From: Staphylococcus chromogenes
GTDB lineage: Bacteria > Bacillota > Bacilli > Staphylococcales > Staphylococcaceae
NCBI RefSeq assembly: GCF_029024625.1
Contig: NZ_CP118953.1
Location: 992,001 to 1,056,000, forward strand
Direction: 5' to 3'
Length of the DNA stretch: 64,000 nucleotides
The notes under the pieces were generated by a model that was not told the origin of the DNA, ran no database searches, and saw only the letters and a list, made by a program, of their open reading frames with translations. Shown piece by piece: positions 38,690 through 51,127 of this stretch. Each line of letters opens with the position of its first letter. Position 1 is the stretch's first letter. Made by a program: the position numbers and the translations under genes.

Positions 38690-39106
38690 TTATTTAACGA
38701 TGAGTACAGGAATATGCGCACGTTTAGCGATTTTGTGACTCACACTTCCTAAAACGACTTTTTTGTTTTCTTGTGCTTTGTGATTGCTTACAACTACAAT
38801 ATCGTAATTGCCGTTATTAGCATAGTCTACAATTTTCTCTTTTGGGTTTCCGCGTTCAATAATTTCCTCATATTGAATATTAGCGGCTTCTAACAAGTCT
38901 TTAGTGTCTTGTAATTTCTCACTTCGAATCTTTTTGAGTTCATTTACATGGGTTCCCAGTCGAACAGAGGCTTGTACATCTTGTTCACCCATCACATGCA
39001 ATATCGTTACGATACTTTCTGTTCCGACTAATTTTTGAACTTCCTTAATGGCTTTTGCATTTTTAATCTCCGGATCTACTGCTAATAAAATATGTTTATG
39101 CATCAT
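38690..39106 (-). CDS. Universal stress protein, short UspA form
   Basis: The 138 residues form a single Usp domain. The N-terminus HILLAVDPEIKNAKAIKE and the loop VVSNHKAQENKKVVLGSVSHKIAKRA are recognisable, although the nucleotide-binding glycines are fewer than in the first copy (34820-35320), so ATP binding is less certain. GGAGGAG lies before two tandem ATGs. The gene is divergent from the CBS-domain gene. Confidence 0.88.
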   Translation of the reverse strand: MMHKHILLAVDPEIKNAKAIKEVQKLVGTESIVTILHVMGEQDVQASVRLGTHVNELKKIRSEKLQDTKDLLEAANIQYEEIIERGNPKEKIVDYANNGNYDIVVVSNHKAQENKKVVLGSVSHKIAKRAHIPVLIVK

Positions 39107-39288
39107 GTATCTCCTCCTTTTAATTATATTTTAAAGGAATGAAATTCATAATGCTATTAAATATCTGTATTTTTAGAAGTTTCATCTCGTTCCCAATAGT
39201 CATTAAAAAAGGTATAATGAACAAGAGAAAAATCGATTTGGTAAAGCAAAGGGTAAGCAAATAAATGCCCTTAGCTAAAGGAGTTCAT

Positions 39289-40584
39289 ATGACAAAACAT
39301 GAGCAAATTATCAAACATATTGAAAAGCTTTCAATAGGTCAAAAAATTTCAGTTCGCAAAATTGCTAAAGACTTAGAGGTCTCTGAAGGGACTGCATATC
39401 GAGCAATTAAAGATGCGGGTCAACGGGGATTAGTTGCAACCATTGACCGAGTAGGAACTGTGCGTATAGAGAAAAAATCACGCGAGCAATTAGATGTTTT
39501 AACCTTTGGTGAAATTGCTAAAATCGTAGATGGCCAGTTAATTGCTGGAAAAGGAGGGCAATTTAATTCACTAACAAAATTTGCGATTGGCGCTATGGAA
39601 GTTGAAAACGTAGTGAATTATGTTTCCAAAAACACGCTTCTTATTGTTGGAAATCGCGTTGATGTGCAGAAAGCTGCGCTAAAAAAAGGGAGTGCGGTAC
39701 TTATAACAGGTGGGTTTGAAACGTCTGATGAAATTGTTAAGTATGCGGATGAACATGACTTACCCATAATTTCTTCTAATTATGATACATTCATGGTGGC
39801 AAATATTATCAATAGAGCGATGTACAATCAGATGATAAAAAAAGAAATTTTGCTCGTTGAAGATATTGTGATACCAATTGAAGAAACATCCTATTTATAT
39901 GATACGATGGCGGTAAAAGACGTACGCAATAAATCTCATGAAACCGGGCATTCTCGTTTCCCTGTTGTTGACAAGGAAATGAAGTTGACGGGGATTATTA
40001 CGAGTAAGGATATTTTAAGCCAATCCTCTAAAATGCAGTTGTCTAAAGTTATGTCAAAACCACCGATGAGTGCTCAATTAAGTACGACAGTGGCGAGCTG
40101 TGCGCATTCCATGATTTGGGAAGGGATTGAATTATTGCCAGTAACTTCAGCTGATAGACGTTTAATTGGTGTCATATCTAGAGAAGATGTTTTAAAAGCG
40201 ATGCAAATCGCCGGAAGACAACCACAAGTAGGAGAAACAATCAACGATCAAGTTGCTAAACATATTGATATTCGAAATAATCAAATTAAAGTAGAAATCA
40301 CGCCGCAACTGACTAATCAATTTGGAACTTTAAGTAAATCAGTTTCAGTTGCGATAATTGAAGAAACCATTAAATATGTGATGCGTAAACATAAAAAATT
40401 AGAAGTCATGATTGAGAGTCTCAACATTTTTTATATAAAAACCGTTCAAATAGAGAACGAGGTTGAGGTTCTATATAATATATTAGATATGGGGCGAAAC
40501 TTCGCTAAATTGGAAGTGACTATGCAAAGCGGGCAACAACCCGTAGCAACGGCTTTATTAATGTGTCAATTACTAGATAATTAA
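39289..40584 (+). CDS. YtoI-like protein: HTH, DRTGG, two CBS domains and hotdog domain
   Basis: The 431 residues resemble B. subtilis YtoI. In order they show a winged-helix-like N-terminus ([22 protein letters not shown]), a DRTGG domain (about 75-185), a CBS pair (about 190-310) and a C-terminal hotdog/thioesterase-like domain. CBS pairs usually bind adenine nucleotides, so this may be a ligand-responsive regulator; its target is unknown. The start at 39289 has AAAGGAG upstream; an in-frame ATG at 39265 lies before it. nrnA follows 13 bases later, suggesting an operon with it and dnaE. Confidence 0.85.
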   Translation: MTKHEQIIKHIEKLSIGQKISVRKIAKDLEVSEGTAYRAIKDAGQRGLVATIDRVGTVRIEKKSREQLDVLTFGEIAKIVDGQLIAGKGGQFNSLTKFAIGAMEVENVVNYVSKNTLLIVGNRVDVQKAALKKGSAVLITGGFETSDEIVKYADEHDLPIISSNYDTFMVANIINRAMYNQMIKKEILLVEDIVIPIEETSYLYDTMAVKDVRNKSHETGHSRFPVVDKEMKLTGIITSKDILSQSSKMQLSKVMSKPPMSAQLSTTVASCAHSMIWEGIELLPVTSADRRLIGVISREDVLKAMQIAGRQPQVGETINDQVAKHIDIRNNQIKVEITPQLTNQFGTLSKSVSVAIIEETIKYVMRKHKKLEVMIESLNIFYIKTVQIENEVEVLYNILDMGRNFAKLEVTMQSGQQPVATALLMCQLLDN

Positions 40585-40597
40585 GGAAGTGCTATAT

Positions 40598-41533
40598 ATG
40601 AATACTTTTGAAGAAATTAAAACGAAAATTGAAGAATATGAAACAATTATTATACATCGTCATATAAGACCAGATCCCGATGCATTAGGGTCACAAACAG
40701 GACTACAAAAATATATTCAAACGAGATATCCAAATAAAAATGTTTTTGCCGTAGGTACGGATGAACCAACACTCGCAATGTTTGGAAATATGAATCGCAT
40801 TCCTGATGAAGTTTATGAAAATGCATTAGTCATTGTATGTGATACAGCAAATGCACCACGTATAGATGACCAACGATATGATAATGGCTCAGCTTTAATC
40901 AAAATTGACCACCATCCCCCAGTAGATAACTATGGGGATTTAAACTATGTTGATACTGACGCTTCATCTACAAGCGAAATTATCTATGCTATGATTCACG
41001 CGTTAGGGGACGAAGCCTATATAAATTCAGCAATAGCTTCAGCCCTTTATTTAGGTATTGTAGGGGATACTGGAAGATTTTTATTTAATAATACAACGCC
41101 GAAAACGATGAATGTGGCTGCAAATTTACTAACGTATGACATTAATCATCACGACTTATTAAATCAAATGGCAGAAAAAGAACCCTATTTACTTGCGTTT
41201 CAAGGATATGTTTTACAAAATTTCCAATTAGATGATGATGGTTTTTGTAAAGTTAAAATTACAAATGATGTTTTAAAAACGTATCAGATTCCACCAAATG
41301 AAGCGTCATTATTTGTGAATGCAATCGCAGATATTAAAGGGTTACGGATTTGGGTTTTTGCCGTGGATGAGGGGCAAGACATCAGATGTCGCATTCGCTC
41401 GAAAGGTCTTGTGATCAATGATGTTGCACAAGCATTTGGCGGTGGAGGTCATCCTAATGCTTCTGGTGTTACAGTGAATGATTGGGACGAGTTTGAAGCG
41501 CTTGCACTGGCATTAAAGAAAAAATTATCTTAA
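40598..41533 (+). CDS. nrnA: NrnA, bifunctional oligoribonuclease and PAP phosphatase
   Basis: NrnA degrades 2-5 nt RNA fragments and removes 3'-phosphate from pAp. The 311 residues contain the DHH motifs [16 protein letters not shown], the signature DHHPP and the DHHA1 C-terminal motif [11 protein letters not shown] take the ATG at 40598, after AAGGAAG; a GTG nine bases upstream is in frame. It lies between ytoI and dnaE as in Bacillus. Confidence 0.93.
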   Translation: MNTFEEIKTKIEEYETIIIHRHIRPDPDALGSQTGLQKYIQTRYPNKNVFAVGTDEPTLAMFGNMNRIPDEVYENALVIVCDTANAPRIDDQRYDNGSALIKIDHHPPVDNYGDLNYVDTDASSTSEIIYAMIHALGDEAYINSAIASALYLGIVGDTGRFLFNNTTPKTMNVAANLLTYDINHHDLLNQMAEKEPYLLAFQGYVLQNFQLDDDGFCKVKITNDVLKTYQIPPNEASLFVNAIADIKGLRIWVFAVDEGQDIRCRIRSKGLVINDVAQAFGGGGHPNASGVTVNDWDEFEALALALKKKLS

Positions 41534-41557
41534 CAATAAACGAGGGAGGTCCATCCT

Positions 41558-44500
41558 ATGGTTGCACATTTAAATATCCATACATCCTATGACTTGCTTA
41601 ATTCGAGCGTTGATATTAAACGTATTGTCTCAAAAGCAAAGGCTATCGGGTATACGGCTATAGCTATTACGGACCTAAATGTTATGTATGGCATACCTCA
41701 ATTTTATGATGCATGTGTCCAAGCTGAAATTAAGCCTCTATTAGGAATAACGGTTTATGTTACTGATGATCTCGTTGAAAAAGAAGCGGTTATTTTAGCT
41801 AAAAGTAATCAGGGTCTTAAAAATTTATTTAAATTATCATCTGAAATCAATACCCAACAACGCGCCCATTTAAATATTAATGAAATGAGTCCATTCATAA
41901 AAGAGACCGTTGTCATATTTAAATCCATGGATGAATCATCATCGACGTGGCTTAAAGGGTTGCCTGAGAGTACTACTGTTTATGTAGATGCACACTCTCA
42001 AATCTCGAATATTCAAAAAGTATGGATTGAGTCAACAATATATGAAGATTCAGAGGATGCAGATACGATAGACGTTCTTGCGGCCATTCGTGATAATACA
42101 AAACTAAACCTAGTGGACCCTCCCCAATTTCCCAATCAACATTTAAAATCATTTGATGAAATTGAAAGTCTACAAATACCTCATGAGTGGTTATCAAACA
42201 CTGATGAAGTTGCACAGTTATGCCAAGCGACTCTAAACTATCACCAATCATTATTACCAGAATTTAAAACTCCAAATGAAATGTCGTCTGATGATTATTT
42301 ATGGATGAAGTTACAACAAGCAATGAAAGAAAAACGACTTTTACAATCAGATTATCAATCGCGGGTTTTACACGAATTCAAAACAATTCAATCTATGGGA
42401 TTCAGTGATTACTTCTTAATTGTAAGTGATCTTATTAATTATGCTAAAAACAACGGCGTAATGGTAGGGCCAGGAAGGGGGTCTTCTGCTGGTTCACTTG
42501 TAAGTTATTTATTAAACATAACGACTATTGATCCTTTAAAATATGATTTACTCTTTGAACGTTTTTTAAATCCGGAACGTGTCACAATGCCTGATATTGA
42601 CATTGATTTTGAAGATACACAACGTGAAAAAGTCATTCAATATGTGCAACAAAAATATGGTGATTATAAAGTTGCAGGTATTGTGACATTTGGTCATTTG
42701 CTTGCAAAAGCGGTCGCGCGTGATGTGGGACGCGTGATGGGGTTTGATGAATCAACATTGAGTGAGGCTTCTAAATTAATTCCTAGTAAATTAGGTGTTA
42801 CGCTTGATGAAGCCTATGCAACAGAAGCATTTAAACAATTTGTGCATCGCAATCATCGACACGAACAATGGTTTAAATTATGTAAGAAATTAGAAGGTTT
42901 ACCCCGAAATACATCGACGCATGCGGCAGGAGTTATTGTTAATGATCATCCCCTCTATGAAACAATCCCCTTAATACAAGGGGACACTGGTATTTTAACG
43001 CAGTGGACTATGACTGAAGCCGAACGCATCGGGCTGTTGAAAATTGACTTTTTAGGTTTACGTAATTTGACCATTATTCATCAGGTCATTAAACAGATTC
43101 AAAAAGATCAGAATCATCTTATCGATATCGAATCTATTCCCTTTGATGATCATGCAGTATTTGAATTGTTGTCCAAAGGAGATACAACAGGAATTTTCCA
43201 ATTGGAATCTGAAGGTGTACGTCGAGTGCTTCAAAAACTCAAACCCCAACATTTTGAAGATATTGTTGCGGTGACCTCTTTATATCGTCCCGGTCCTATG
43301 GAAGAAATTCCAACTTATATACGCCGTCGCCATCAACCGAGTGAAGTAAGATATTTACATCCTGATTTAGAACCTATTTTGAAGCGGACTTATGGGGTTA
43401 TTATTTATCAGGAACAAATCATGCAAATTGCAAGCCAGTTTGCTGGATTTAGTTATGGTGAAGCGGATATTTTAAGGCGAGCGATGAGTAAAAAAAATAG
43501 AGCGGTATTGGAAAATGAACGCCAACATTTTATTGAAGGGGCGACGTCGAAAGGTTATGAACAATCGCTAAGCGAAGAAATCTTTGACTTAGTATTGAAA
43601 TTTGCAGATTATGGTTTTCCACGAGCACATGCAGTAAGTTACTCTAAGATAGCCTATATTATGAGTTATTTAAAAGTTCATTATGCCTCGTATTTTTATG
43701 CGAACATTTTAAGCAATGTGATTGGGAATGAATCAAAAACAGCACAAATGGTATATGAGGCGAAACAACAAAAGATTCGCGTTCATGGGCCTCATATTAA
43801 TCAAAGTCAATGGCGTTATCGTGCAGTGAACAATGAAATTTATATCTCATTAGGTGCGATTAAAGGCATCGGATATCAAAGTGTGCAAATAATTGTAAAA
43901 GAACGTATAGATAACGGTCCATATAAAGATTTTTTTGACTTTTGTCAACGTATACCGGCAAGGATACGCTCCAGAAGAATTTTAGAGGCGCTTATTCTAT
44001 CAGGGGCAATGGATTGTTTTAAAAAGAATCGCGCAACCTTACTACAATCTATAGACCAAATCAATGATTCACAATCTGATTTAGATCAAAGTTTTCTAGA
44101 AGCTTTTTCGACAACAAAACAAGATTATCAAGAAACTGAAGAAATGCCTGACCATCAAAAATCAGAATACGAGAAACACTATTTAGGGTTTTATGTCTCA
44201 ACGCATCCCGCGCAAAAAGCTTTTCAATTAAAACAATATCTTGGTGTATTTCCACTTACAGTCAAAGCACAATATGCACCAATTTTGGTGACCATAGATG
44301 ATGTCAGAGTCATTCGAACTAAGAAAGGCCAACAAATGGCATTTGTTGCTTTGAACGATGGGGTGCGTCATATGGATGGGGTGCTCTTTCCAAATACTTT
44401 TCAAAAGATAGAAGCAACGCTCACTCCCAAAAATTTATATGTCGTGGAAGGTAAGTTTGAACAAAGAAATCATCTGCATCAATTAATTATCCAAAGTTTA

Positions 44501-44755
44501 GATACTTTAGAAAATTATGAAGCAAAAAGGTTAGAAACGGCAAGAAAAATAGTCACACGTCAAAAATTACCTGAATCCATATACAAAGAGGTATTGGTAG
44601 CTCAAGTACCTCAAAATCATCTAACAAGCGATTATTTAAATGTGGCTTATTTTAATAACAAATCTAATACAACAAAACCAATAGGCTACGTTAACCGAAA
44701 ATATTTGAAGAAAATAATCCAAGCCGTGGAACCTCATAATATAAGATTGTTATAA
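41558..44755 (+). CDS. dnaE: DNA polymerase III alpha subunit DnaE
   Basis: This is the second replicative polymerase of Bacillota, working beside PolC, extending RNA primers on the lagging strand before hand-off. The 1065 residues begin with a PHP domain (HLNIHTSYDLLNSS) and contain the catalytic aspartates in MPDIDIDFED at about residues 345-354. Thumb and fingers follow, then an OB-fold near residues 915-1000. There is no built-in exonuclease domain, unlike PolC. A GGGAGG site precedes the ATG. It follows nrnA by 24 bases. Confidence 0.97.
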   Translation: MVAHLNIHTSYDLLNSSVDIKRIVSKAKAIGYTAIAITDLNVMYGIPQFYDACVQAEIKPLLGITVYVTDDLVEKEAVILAKSNQGLKNLFKLSSEINTQQRAHLNINEMSPFIKETVVIFKSMDESSSTWLKGLPESTTVYVDAHSQISNIQKVWIESTIYEDSEDADTIDVLAAIRDNTKLNLVDPPQFPNQHLKSFDEIESLQIPHEWLSNTDEVAQLCQATLNYHQSLLPEFKTPNEMSSDDYLWMKLQQAMKEKRLLQSDYQSRVLHEFKTIQSMGFSDYFLIVSDLINYAKNNGVMVGPGRGSSAGSLVSYLLNITTIDPLKYDLLFERFLNPERVTMPDIDIDFEDTQREKVIQYVQQKYGDYKVAGIVTFGHLLAKAVARDVGRVMGFDESTLSEASKLIPSKLGVTLDEAYATEAFKQFVHRNHRHEQWFKLCKKLEGLPRNTSTHAAGVIVNDHPLYETIPLIQGDTGILTQWTMTEAERIGLLKIDFLGLRNLTIIHQVIKQIQKDQNHLIDIESIPFDDHAVFELLSKGDTTGIFQLESEGVRRVLQKLKPQHFEDIVAVTSLYRPGPMEEIPTYIRRRHQPSEVRYLHPDLEPILKRTYGVIIYQEQIMQIASQFAGFSYGEADILRRAMSKKNRAVLENERQHFIEGATSKGYEQSLSEEIFDLVLKFADYGFPRAHAVSYSKIAYIMSYLKVHYASYFYANILSNVIGNESKTAQMVYEAKQQKIRVHGPHINQSQWRYRAVNNEIYISLGAIKGIGYQSVQIIVKERIDNGPYKDFFDFCQRIPARIRSRRILEALILSGAMDCFKKNRATLLQSIDQINDSQSDLDQSFLEAFSTTKQDYQETEEMPDHQKSEYEKHYLGFYVSTHPAQKAFQLKQYLGVFPLTVKAQYAPILVTIDDVRVIRTKKGQQMAFVALNDGVRHMDGVLFPNTFQKIEATLTPKNLYVVEGKFEQRNHLHQLIIQSLDTLENYEAKRLETARKIVTRQKLPESIYKEVLVAQVPQNHLTSDYLNVAYFNNKSNTTKPIGYVNRKYLKKIIQAVEPHNIRLL

Positions 44756-44872
44756 GAAGGTTGTAAATGTAAATTATATATCAATTTTTTATGACGTATA
44801 GTATAATGACGAATAAGTTCGGCTGTTTTTCAGTCAGCATAATGAGAAAGTAAACAATGGAGTTGATAATGA

Positions 44873-46102
44873 ATGTCTTTAAGAGACGAAGCTTTGCAAA
44901 TGCATAAAGAAAACCATGGAAAACTTGCAGTCGCGCCTAAAGTTAAGGTTACGAATAAAGAGGAACTCAGTTTGGCCTATTCACCAGGAGTCGCTGAACC
45001 ATGTAAAGATATCCATGAACATCCAGAAAAAGTTTATGATTACACGATGAAAAACAATACAGTCGCTGTAATTTCAGACGGTACAGCTGTACTTGGACTA
45101 GGCAATATCGGTGCAGAGGCCAGTCTTCCAGTTATGGAAGGGAAAGCAGTTTTATTTAAAAGCTTTTCAGGTATTGACGGCATTCCATTATCTCTTTCAA
45201 CCACAGATACAGAAGAAATTATACGAACAGTGAAATTGTTAGAACCTAATTTTGGTGGGATTAATTTAGAAGACATTTCTGCACCACGTTGTTTCGAAAT
45301 TGAAGAACGATTAAAAAAAGAAACTAAAATTCCAGTGTTTCATGATGATCAACATGGGACTGCGATTGTAACATTAGCAGGATTGATGAATGCATTACGT
45401 ATTGTTAAAAAAGATCTTTCTGATATAAGAGTTGTTTTAAATGGTGCAGGGGCCGCTGGTATCGCAATAGTAAAATTATTGTATTCTTATGGCGTAAGAG
45501 AAATGATTATGTGCGATTCCCAAGGTGCGATTTATGAAGGTCGTCCTCACGGAATGAATCCGACAAAAGAATATGTAGCTAAATGGACAAATAAAGATAA
45601 AATTAACGGTAAACTCGCTGATGTTATTGAAGGTGCTGATGTGTTTATTGGTGTTTCTGTAGCAAATCTTTTATCTGAAGAAATGGTACATTCCATGGCG
45701 GATAATCCTGTTATATTTGCGATGGCAAATCCTAATCCAGAAATTACGCCTGAGTTAGCGAAATCAGCTGGGGCTAAAGTGATTGGGACAGGTCGTTCGG
45801 ATTTTCCTAATCAAATTAATAATGTACTCGCATTTCCAGGGATTTTTAGAGGCGCATTGGACGTTCGTGCGACACATATAAATGAACAAATGAAACAAGC
45901 AGCAGTTGAGGCGATAGCAAGTTTAATTTCAGAAGAAGAACTTACTGAAGATTATGTTATTCCTGGACCATTTGACAAACGTGTGGCACCTTCAGTTGCT
46001 AAAGCAGTTGCCAAAGCAGCAATGGAATCTGGTGTTGCCCGTATTGATGTTGACCCAGAAGAGATTTATCAAAAAACATTAGCATTAACTGACCTTAAGT
46101 AA
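44873..46102 (+). CDS. NAD(P)-dependent malic enzyme
   Basis: The enzyme decarboxylates malate to pyruvate. The 409 residues carry the small bacterial malic-enzyme signatures GINLEDISAPRCFEIE, FHDDQHGTAIV and the Rossmann loop LNGAGAAGIAIVKL. The cofactor cannot be settled by eye. It begins a group of central carbon genes that continues with accDA, 36 bases downstream. A TATAAT at 44802-44807 may be its -10 element, but I found no matching -35. GGAG lies 11 bases before the ATG. Confidence 0.93.
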   Translation: MSLRDEALQMHKENHGKLAVAPKVKVTNKEELSLAYSPGVAEPCKDIHEHPEKVYDYTMKNNTVAVISDGTAVLGLGNIGAEASLPVMEGKAVLFKSFSGIDGIPLSLSTTDTEEIIRTVKLLEPNFGGINLEDISAPRCFEIEERLKKETKIPVFHDDQHGTAIVTLAGLMNALRIVKKDLSDIRVVLNGAGAAGIAIVKLLYSYGVREMIMCDSQGAIYEGRPHGMNPTKEYVAKWTNKDKINGKLADVIEGADVFIGVSVANLLSEEMVHSMADNPVIFAMANPNPEITPELAKSAGAKVIGTGRSDFPNQINNVLAFPGIFRGALDVRATHINEQMKQAAVEAIASLISEEELTEDYVIPGPFDKRVAPSVAKAVAKAAMESGVARIDVDPEEIYQKTLALTDLK

Positions 46103-46138
46103 CTCAGATAGAAAAAAGGGTAGTGTGGAGGTAAAACT

Positions 46139-46999
46139 ATGTTTAAAGATTTTTTCAATCGTAATTCCAAAAAGAAAAAATATGTTACGGTGCAAGATTC
46201 AAAACAAAATGATGTGCCAGAAGGAATTATGACGAAATGTCCTAACTGTAAAAAAATAATGTACACAAAAGAACTGACTGAAAATCTTAATGTTTGTTTT
46301 AATTGTGATCATCATATCCCATTGTCAGCATACAGTCGTATAGAGGCAATTTCTGACGAAGGTACATTTAATGAGTTTGACAAAGGGATGACCTCTGCTA
46401 ATCCTTTGAATTTTCCTGGATATGAAGAAAAACTTGAAAAAGATCAAACGAAAACAGGCCTGAACGAAGCAGTGGTGACAGGGACTGCAACTTTAAATGG
46501 TATTCGATTTGGCGTTGGTGTAATGGATTCTCGTTTTAGAATGGGGAGCATGGGTTCTGTTGTAGGCGAAAAAATCTGTAGAATTGTTGATTATTGTACC
46601 CAACATCGGTTGCCGTTTGTGTTATTTACAGCTTCTGGTGGCGCTCGTATGCAAGAAGGAATTATCTCTTTAATGCAAATGGCAAAAACAAGTGTATCGC
46701 TTGAGAAACATTCAGATGCAGGTTTGTTATTTATTTCTTACATGACACATCCAACTACTGGTGGTGTATCTGCAAGTTTTGCCTCTGTAGGAGACATAAA
46801 TTTAGCGGAACCTAAAGCTTTAATTGGCTTTGCCGGTCGACGCGTCATTGAACAGACAATCAACGAAAAATTACCTGAAGACTTTCAAACTGCTGAGTTT
46901 CTTTTAGAGCATGGACAACTTGATAAAGTTGTGCATCGCAGTCAGATGAGAGAAACGTTAGCACAAATTTTTGAAATGCATCGTGAGGTGAAATCGTAA
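46139..46999 (+). CDS. accD: Acetyl-CoA carboxylase carboxyltransferase beta subunit
   Basis: AccD carries the malonyl-CoA-forming carboxyltransferase site together with AccA, the first step of fatty-acid synthesis. The 286 residues begin with a lysine-rich segment and a four-cysteine zinc ribbon (CPNCKK…CFNCDHH, about residues 38-60), followed by the crotonase-fold domain with GGARMQEGI. Its TAA overlaps the ATG of accA by one base, ensuring equal synthesis. The start is preceded by GGAGG. Confidence 0.97.
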   Translation: MFKDFFNRNSKKKKYVTVQDSKQNDVPEGIMTKCPNCKKIMYTKELTENLNVCFNCDHHIPLSAYSRIEAISDEGTFNEFDKGMTSANPLNFPGYEEKLEKDQTKTGLNEAVVTGTATLNGIRFGVGVMDSRFRMGSMGSVVGEKICRIVDYCTQHRLPFVLFTASGGARMQEGIISLMQMAKTSVSLEKHSDAGLLFISYMTHPTTGGVSASFASVGDINLAEPKALIGFAGRRVIEQTINEKLPEDFQTAEFLLEHGQLDKVVHRSQMRETLAQIFEMHREVKS

Positions 47000-47943
47000 T
47001 GCTTGAATTTGAAAAATCTATTCAAGAAATTAAAAACAAAATCGATTCTTTAAAGGATGCTCAGTCAAAAAATGATGTCGACCTTTCAGATGAAATTGAC
47101 ATGCTAGAAGCAGCGCTGCAAACAGAGAAAGAAAAAGTTTATACATCGTTAAAACCTTGGGATCGTGTGCAAATTGCACGTCTACAGGAACGTCCAACTA
47201 CACTTGATTATATTTCACATATTTTTGAAGACTTTATCGAATTCCATGGAGATCGTAATTTTAGAGATGACCCTGCGATTATTGGGGGACTCGCATTCTT
47301 CAATGGAATCCCAGTCACTGTGATAGGACATCAACGTGGGAAAGATACTAAAGATAACATTTATCGTAATTTTGGGATGGCTCATCCTGAAGGTTATCGT
47401 AAAGCGTTACGTTTAATGAAACAGGCCGAAAAGTTCAATAGACCTATTTTTACATTTATAGACACAAAAGGCGCTTATCCAGGTAAAGCTGCGGAAGAAC
47501 GCGGACAAAGCGAGTCTATAGCACGTAATTTAATTGAAATGGCAAGTTTATCGGTGCCAATTATTGCAATTGTGATTGGTGAAGGTGGAAGTGGCGGTGC
47601 ATTAGGACTTGGCGTGAGTAACCGCATTCTAATGCTCGAAAACAGTACCTATTCGGTTATATCGCCAGAAGGGGCTGCTGGTATACTTTGGAAAGATAGT
47701 GCTTTAGCTAAAATTGCTGCTGAAACAATGAAAATTACGGCGTATGATTTAAAAGAACTTCAAATTATAGATGAAGTCGTTAAAGAGCCTTTAGGTGGGG
47801 CCCATCACGACATTGAGCGTCAAGCTAAACAAATTAAAGAGGCATTTACAAGACATTTAAAAGCGTTTCAACAAATGGATGAAAAAGCGATCAAGGAAGA
47901 TCGTTTTAATAAATTTAGACAAATGGGTACATTTGTTGAATAA
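46999..47943 (+). CDS. accA: Acetyl-CoA carboxylase carboxyltransferase alpha subunit
   Basis: AccA forms a heterotetramer with AccD and transfers the carboxyl group from biotin to acetyl-CoA. The 314 residues show a helical N-terminus and the crotonase-like core with [13 protein letters not shown] and [12 protein letters not shown]. It is translated through a one-base overlap from accD. The binding site GTGAGG-like sequence lies inside accD. About 360 noncoding bases follow before pfkA. Confidence 0.97.
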   Translation: MLEFEKSIQEIKNKIDSLKDAQSKNDVDLSDEIDMLEAALQTEKEKVYTSLKPWDRVQIARLQERPTTLDYISHIFEDFIEFHGDRNFRDDPAIIGGLAFFNGIPVTVIGHQRGKDTKDNIYRNFGMAHPEGYRKALRLMKQAEKFNRPIFTFIDTKGAYPGKAAEERGQSESIARNLIEMASLSVPIIAIVIGEGGSGGALGLGVSNRILMLENSTYSVISPEGAAGILWKDSALAKIAAETMKITAYDLKELQIIDEVVKEPLGGAHHDIERQAKQIKEAFTRHLKAFQQMDEKAIKEDRFNKFRQMGTFVE

Positions 47944-47977
47944 AGCGCAAATTAGTAATTATTACAAAACAATTTGG

Positions 47978-48013
47978 TATGCGCATATTGACGATGGATA
48001 TCGTATGTGCGTA
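47978..48013 (+). repeat. Hairpin in the accA–pfkA gap
   Basis: TATGCGCATA (47978-47987) pairs with TATGTGCGTA (48004-48013) through ten pairs, two of them G·T. No T tail follows. Its function is unknown; it may be a pause or processing site after accA. Confidence 0.5.
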
Positions 48014-48039
48014 AGTGTGAATTAAATCATATTTCTAAT

Positions 48040-48080
48040 AAAAGGTCGGGATATCTTTTAAGATGTTCTGCCCTTTTTAT
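48040..48080 (+). terminator. Probable terminator before pfkA
   Basis: AAAAGG…ATATCTT (48040-48057) and AAGATGTTCTGCCCTTTT (48060-48077) pair with several wobble and mismatched positions around a short loop and end in a T run. Beyond it, up to pfkA, I see only a weak promoter candidate, TTGTGA (48149-48154), 18 bases, TAATAT (48173-48178). Confidence 0.6.
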
Positions 48081-48278
48081 ATTTTTCACTTGATATTATG
48101 TTACTATTTTTAGCGTTTTATAGAAGATTAGAATGACATATTTGAAGTTGTGAAAACACATATGAAAGCTTGTAATATGTACGTTTCGTGACAGTTGTTA
48201 TTTAAACCGTTTTCATTTCATGGAGATGCTATTTTTAATGGAATGCCATGATGATTTATGTTATTTTTAAAGTAATAA

Positions 48279-49274
<996 letters not shown>

Positions 49275-49290
49275 TCTAGGAGGCAAAATC

Positions 49291-51051
49291 ATGAAAAGAA
49301 CAAAAATCGTATGTACGATTGGACCTGCATCAGAATCTGAAGAAATGTTAGAAAAATTAATGAGAGCAGGTATGAATGTTGCACGCTTAAATTTTTCACA
49401 TGGGTCACATGACGAACATCGTGCACGTATTGAAACCATCCGAAAAGTAGCAAACAAATTAAATTTAAATATTGGTATCTTATTAGATACAAAAGGACCA
49501 GAAATTCGTACACATAACATGAAAGATGGTTTGATTACTTTAGAAAAAGGGACGAAAGTGTCTGTAAGTATGACAGAGGTCGAAGGAACGCCTGAGATGT
49601 TCTCTGTAACTTATGAAAATTTAATTAATGATGTGCATGAAGGTTCATTTATCTTACTTGATGATGGATTGATTGAATTACAAGTGGAAGAAATAGACCA
49701 CAGTGCAGGTCAAGTTCACTGTAAAGTATTAAATACAGGTGAACTAAAAAATAAAAAAGGTGTAAACCTACCGGGTGTGAGTGTAAATTTACCAGGTATT
49801 ACTGAAAAAGATGCGGATGATATTCGTTTTGGTATCGACCAAGATGTTGATTTTATTGCCGCTAGCTTTGTAAGACGCTCAAGTGATGTATTAGAAATTC
49901 GTAAAATTTTAGAAGAAGCGAACCATCATACGATTAGTATCATCCCTAAAATAGAAAACCAAGAAGGCATCGACAACATTGATGAAATACTTGCAGTGTC
50001 TGACGGCTTGATGGTTGCCCGTGGAGATATGGGGGTTGAAATTCCACCAGAAACGGTACCAATCGTGCAAAAAGAATTAATCCGTAAATGTAATAAACTT
50101 GGCAAACCTGTCATAACTGCGACACAAATGTTAGACTCTATGCAACGTAATCCGAGAGCCACACGTGCAGAAGCATCAGACGTTGCCAACGCTATTTATG
50201 ATGGTACAGATGCTGTCATGTTATCTGGAGAAACTGCGGCAGGATCATATCCTGAAGAGGCTGTTAAAGCGATGCATAATATTGCTGTAGCTGCTGAACA
50301 AGCGCAAGATTACAAAAAATTACTATCTGATCGTACAAAACTCGTAGAGACTTCACTTGTAAATGCGATTGGTGTTTCAGTTGCTCATACCGCTTTAAAC
50401 TTAAATGTAAAAGCAATTGTTGCTGCGACTGAAAGTGGTAGTACAGCGAAAACAATTTCTAAATATAGACCAAAATCTGATATTCTTGCTGTCACACCTA
50501 ACGAATCAACAGCACGTCAGTGTGCATTAATGTGGGGTGTCTACCCTATCATCAAAAAAGGCAATTACTCTACAGATGAATTATTAAATAATGCTGTTGC
50601 GACAGCGATTGAATCTGAGCGTGTTGTTAATGGTGACCTTATTATTATTACTGCAGGTGTCCCTACAGGTGAATCAGGCACTACGAACTTAATGAAACTT
50701 CATCTCATTGGTGATGAACTTGCATCAGGACAAGGTATTGGCCGTACTTCTGCCGTGGGCCGTACAGTTGTTGTGAACCAAGCTTCTGAATTAAAAGGAA
50801 AAGACTTATCAAATGCAGTCATCGTCACATCTTCTATTGATGAAAGTTTCGTACCTTATCTCGATCAAGCCGTTGGCCTTATTACAGAAGAAGGTGGCTT
50901 AACTTCACCTAGCGCTATTGTAGGTTTAGAAAAAGGGATTCCTACGGTTGTAGGTGTGGAAAACGTCCTTCAAAGCGTCAAAGATGATGTATTAGTCACT
51001 GTTGATGCCGCCCAAGGTAAAATATTTGAAGGTTACGCAAACGTTCTTTAA
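49291..51051 (+). CDS. pyk: Pyruvate kinase with C-terminal PEP-utilising-like domain
   Basis: Pyk makes pyruvate and ATP from phosphoenolpyruvate. The 586 residues exceed the usual 470. The first 470 form the standard enzyme (TIGPASES, the substrate segment [11 protein letters not shown], and [12 protein letters not shown]). The last 110 or so resemble the mobile phosphohistidine domain of PEP-utilising enzymes, typical of Bacillus and Staphylococcus, but I see no His in the [12 protein letters not shown] region where the phosphorylatable residue would lie. AGGAGG precedes the ATG. Confidence 0.97.
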   Translation: MKRTKIVCTIGPASESEEMLEKLMRAGMNVARLNFSHGSHDEHRARIETIRKVANKLNLNIGILLDTKGPEIRTHNMKDGLITLEKGTKVSVSMTEVEGTPEMFSVTYENLINDVHEGSFILLDDGLIELQVEEIDHSAGQVHCKVLNTGELKNKKGVNLPGVSVNLPGITEKDADDIRFGIDQDVDFIAASFVRRSSDVLEIRKILEEANHHTISIIPKIENQEGIDNIDEILAVSDGLMVARGDMGVEIPPETVPIVQKELIRKCNKLGKPVITATQMLDSMQRNPRATRAEASDVANAIYDGTDAVMLSGETAAGSYPEEAVKAMHNIAVAAEQAQDYKKLLSDRTKLVETSLVNAIGVSVAHTALNLNVKAIVAATESGSTAKTISKYRPKSDILAVTPNESTARQCALMWGVYPIIKKGNYSTDELLNNAVATAIESERVVNGDLIIITAGVPTGESGTTNLMKLHLIGDELASGQGIGRTSAVGRTVVVNQASELKGKDLSNAVIVTSSIDESFVPYLDQAVGLITEEGGLTSPSAIVGLEKGIPTVVGVENVLQSVKDDVLVTVDAAQGKIFEGYANVL

Positions 51052-51084
51052 ACCGTTGCGTACGAATAAAGCTTAGAACAAGAC

Positions 51085-51127
51085 AAAACCACTATATATC
51101 GTGTATAAATGATATATAGTGGTTTTT
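51085..51127 (+). terminator. Terminator after pyk
   Basis: A perfect 16-bp stem (51085-51100 with 51111-51126) leads into a T run. The remaining roughly 240 bases up to the citZ promoter hold nothing I can identify. Confidence 0.92.

Noticed and set aside
48194-48220. cre-like sequence before pfkA (TTTAAACCGTTTTCA)
   Set aside because: It fits 13 of 15 positions but lacks the key G at position 3 and the purine before CG; too weak to claim.
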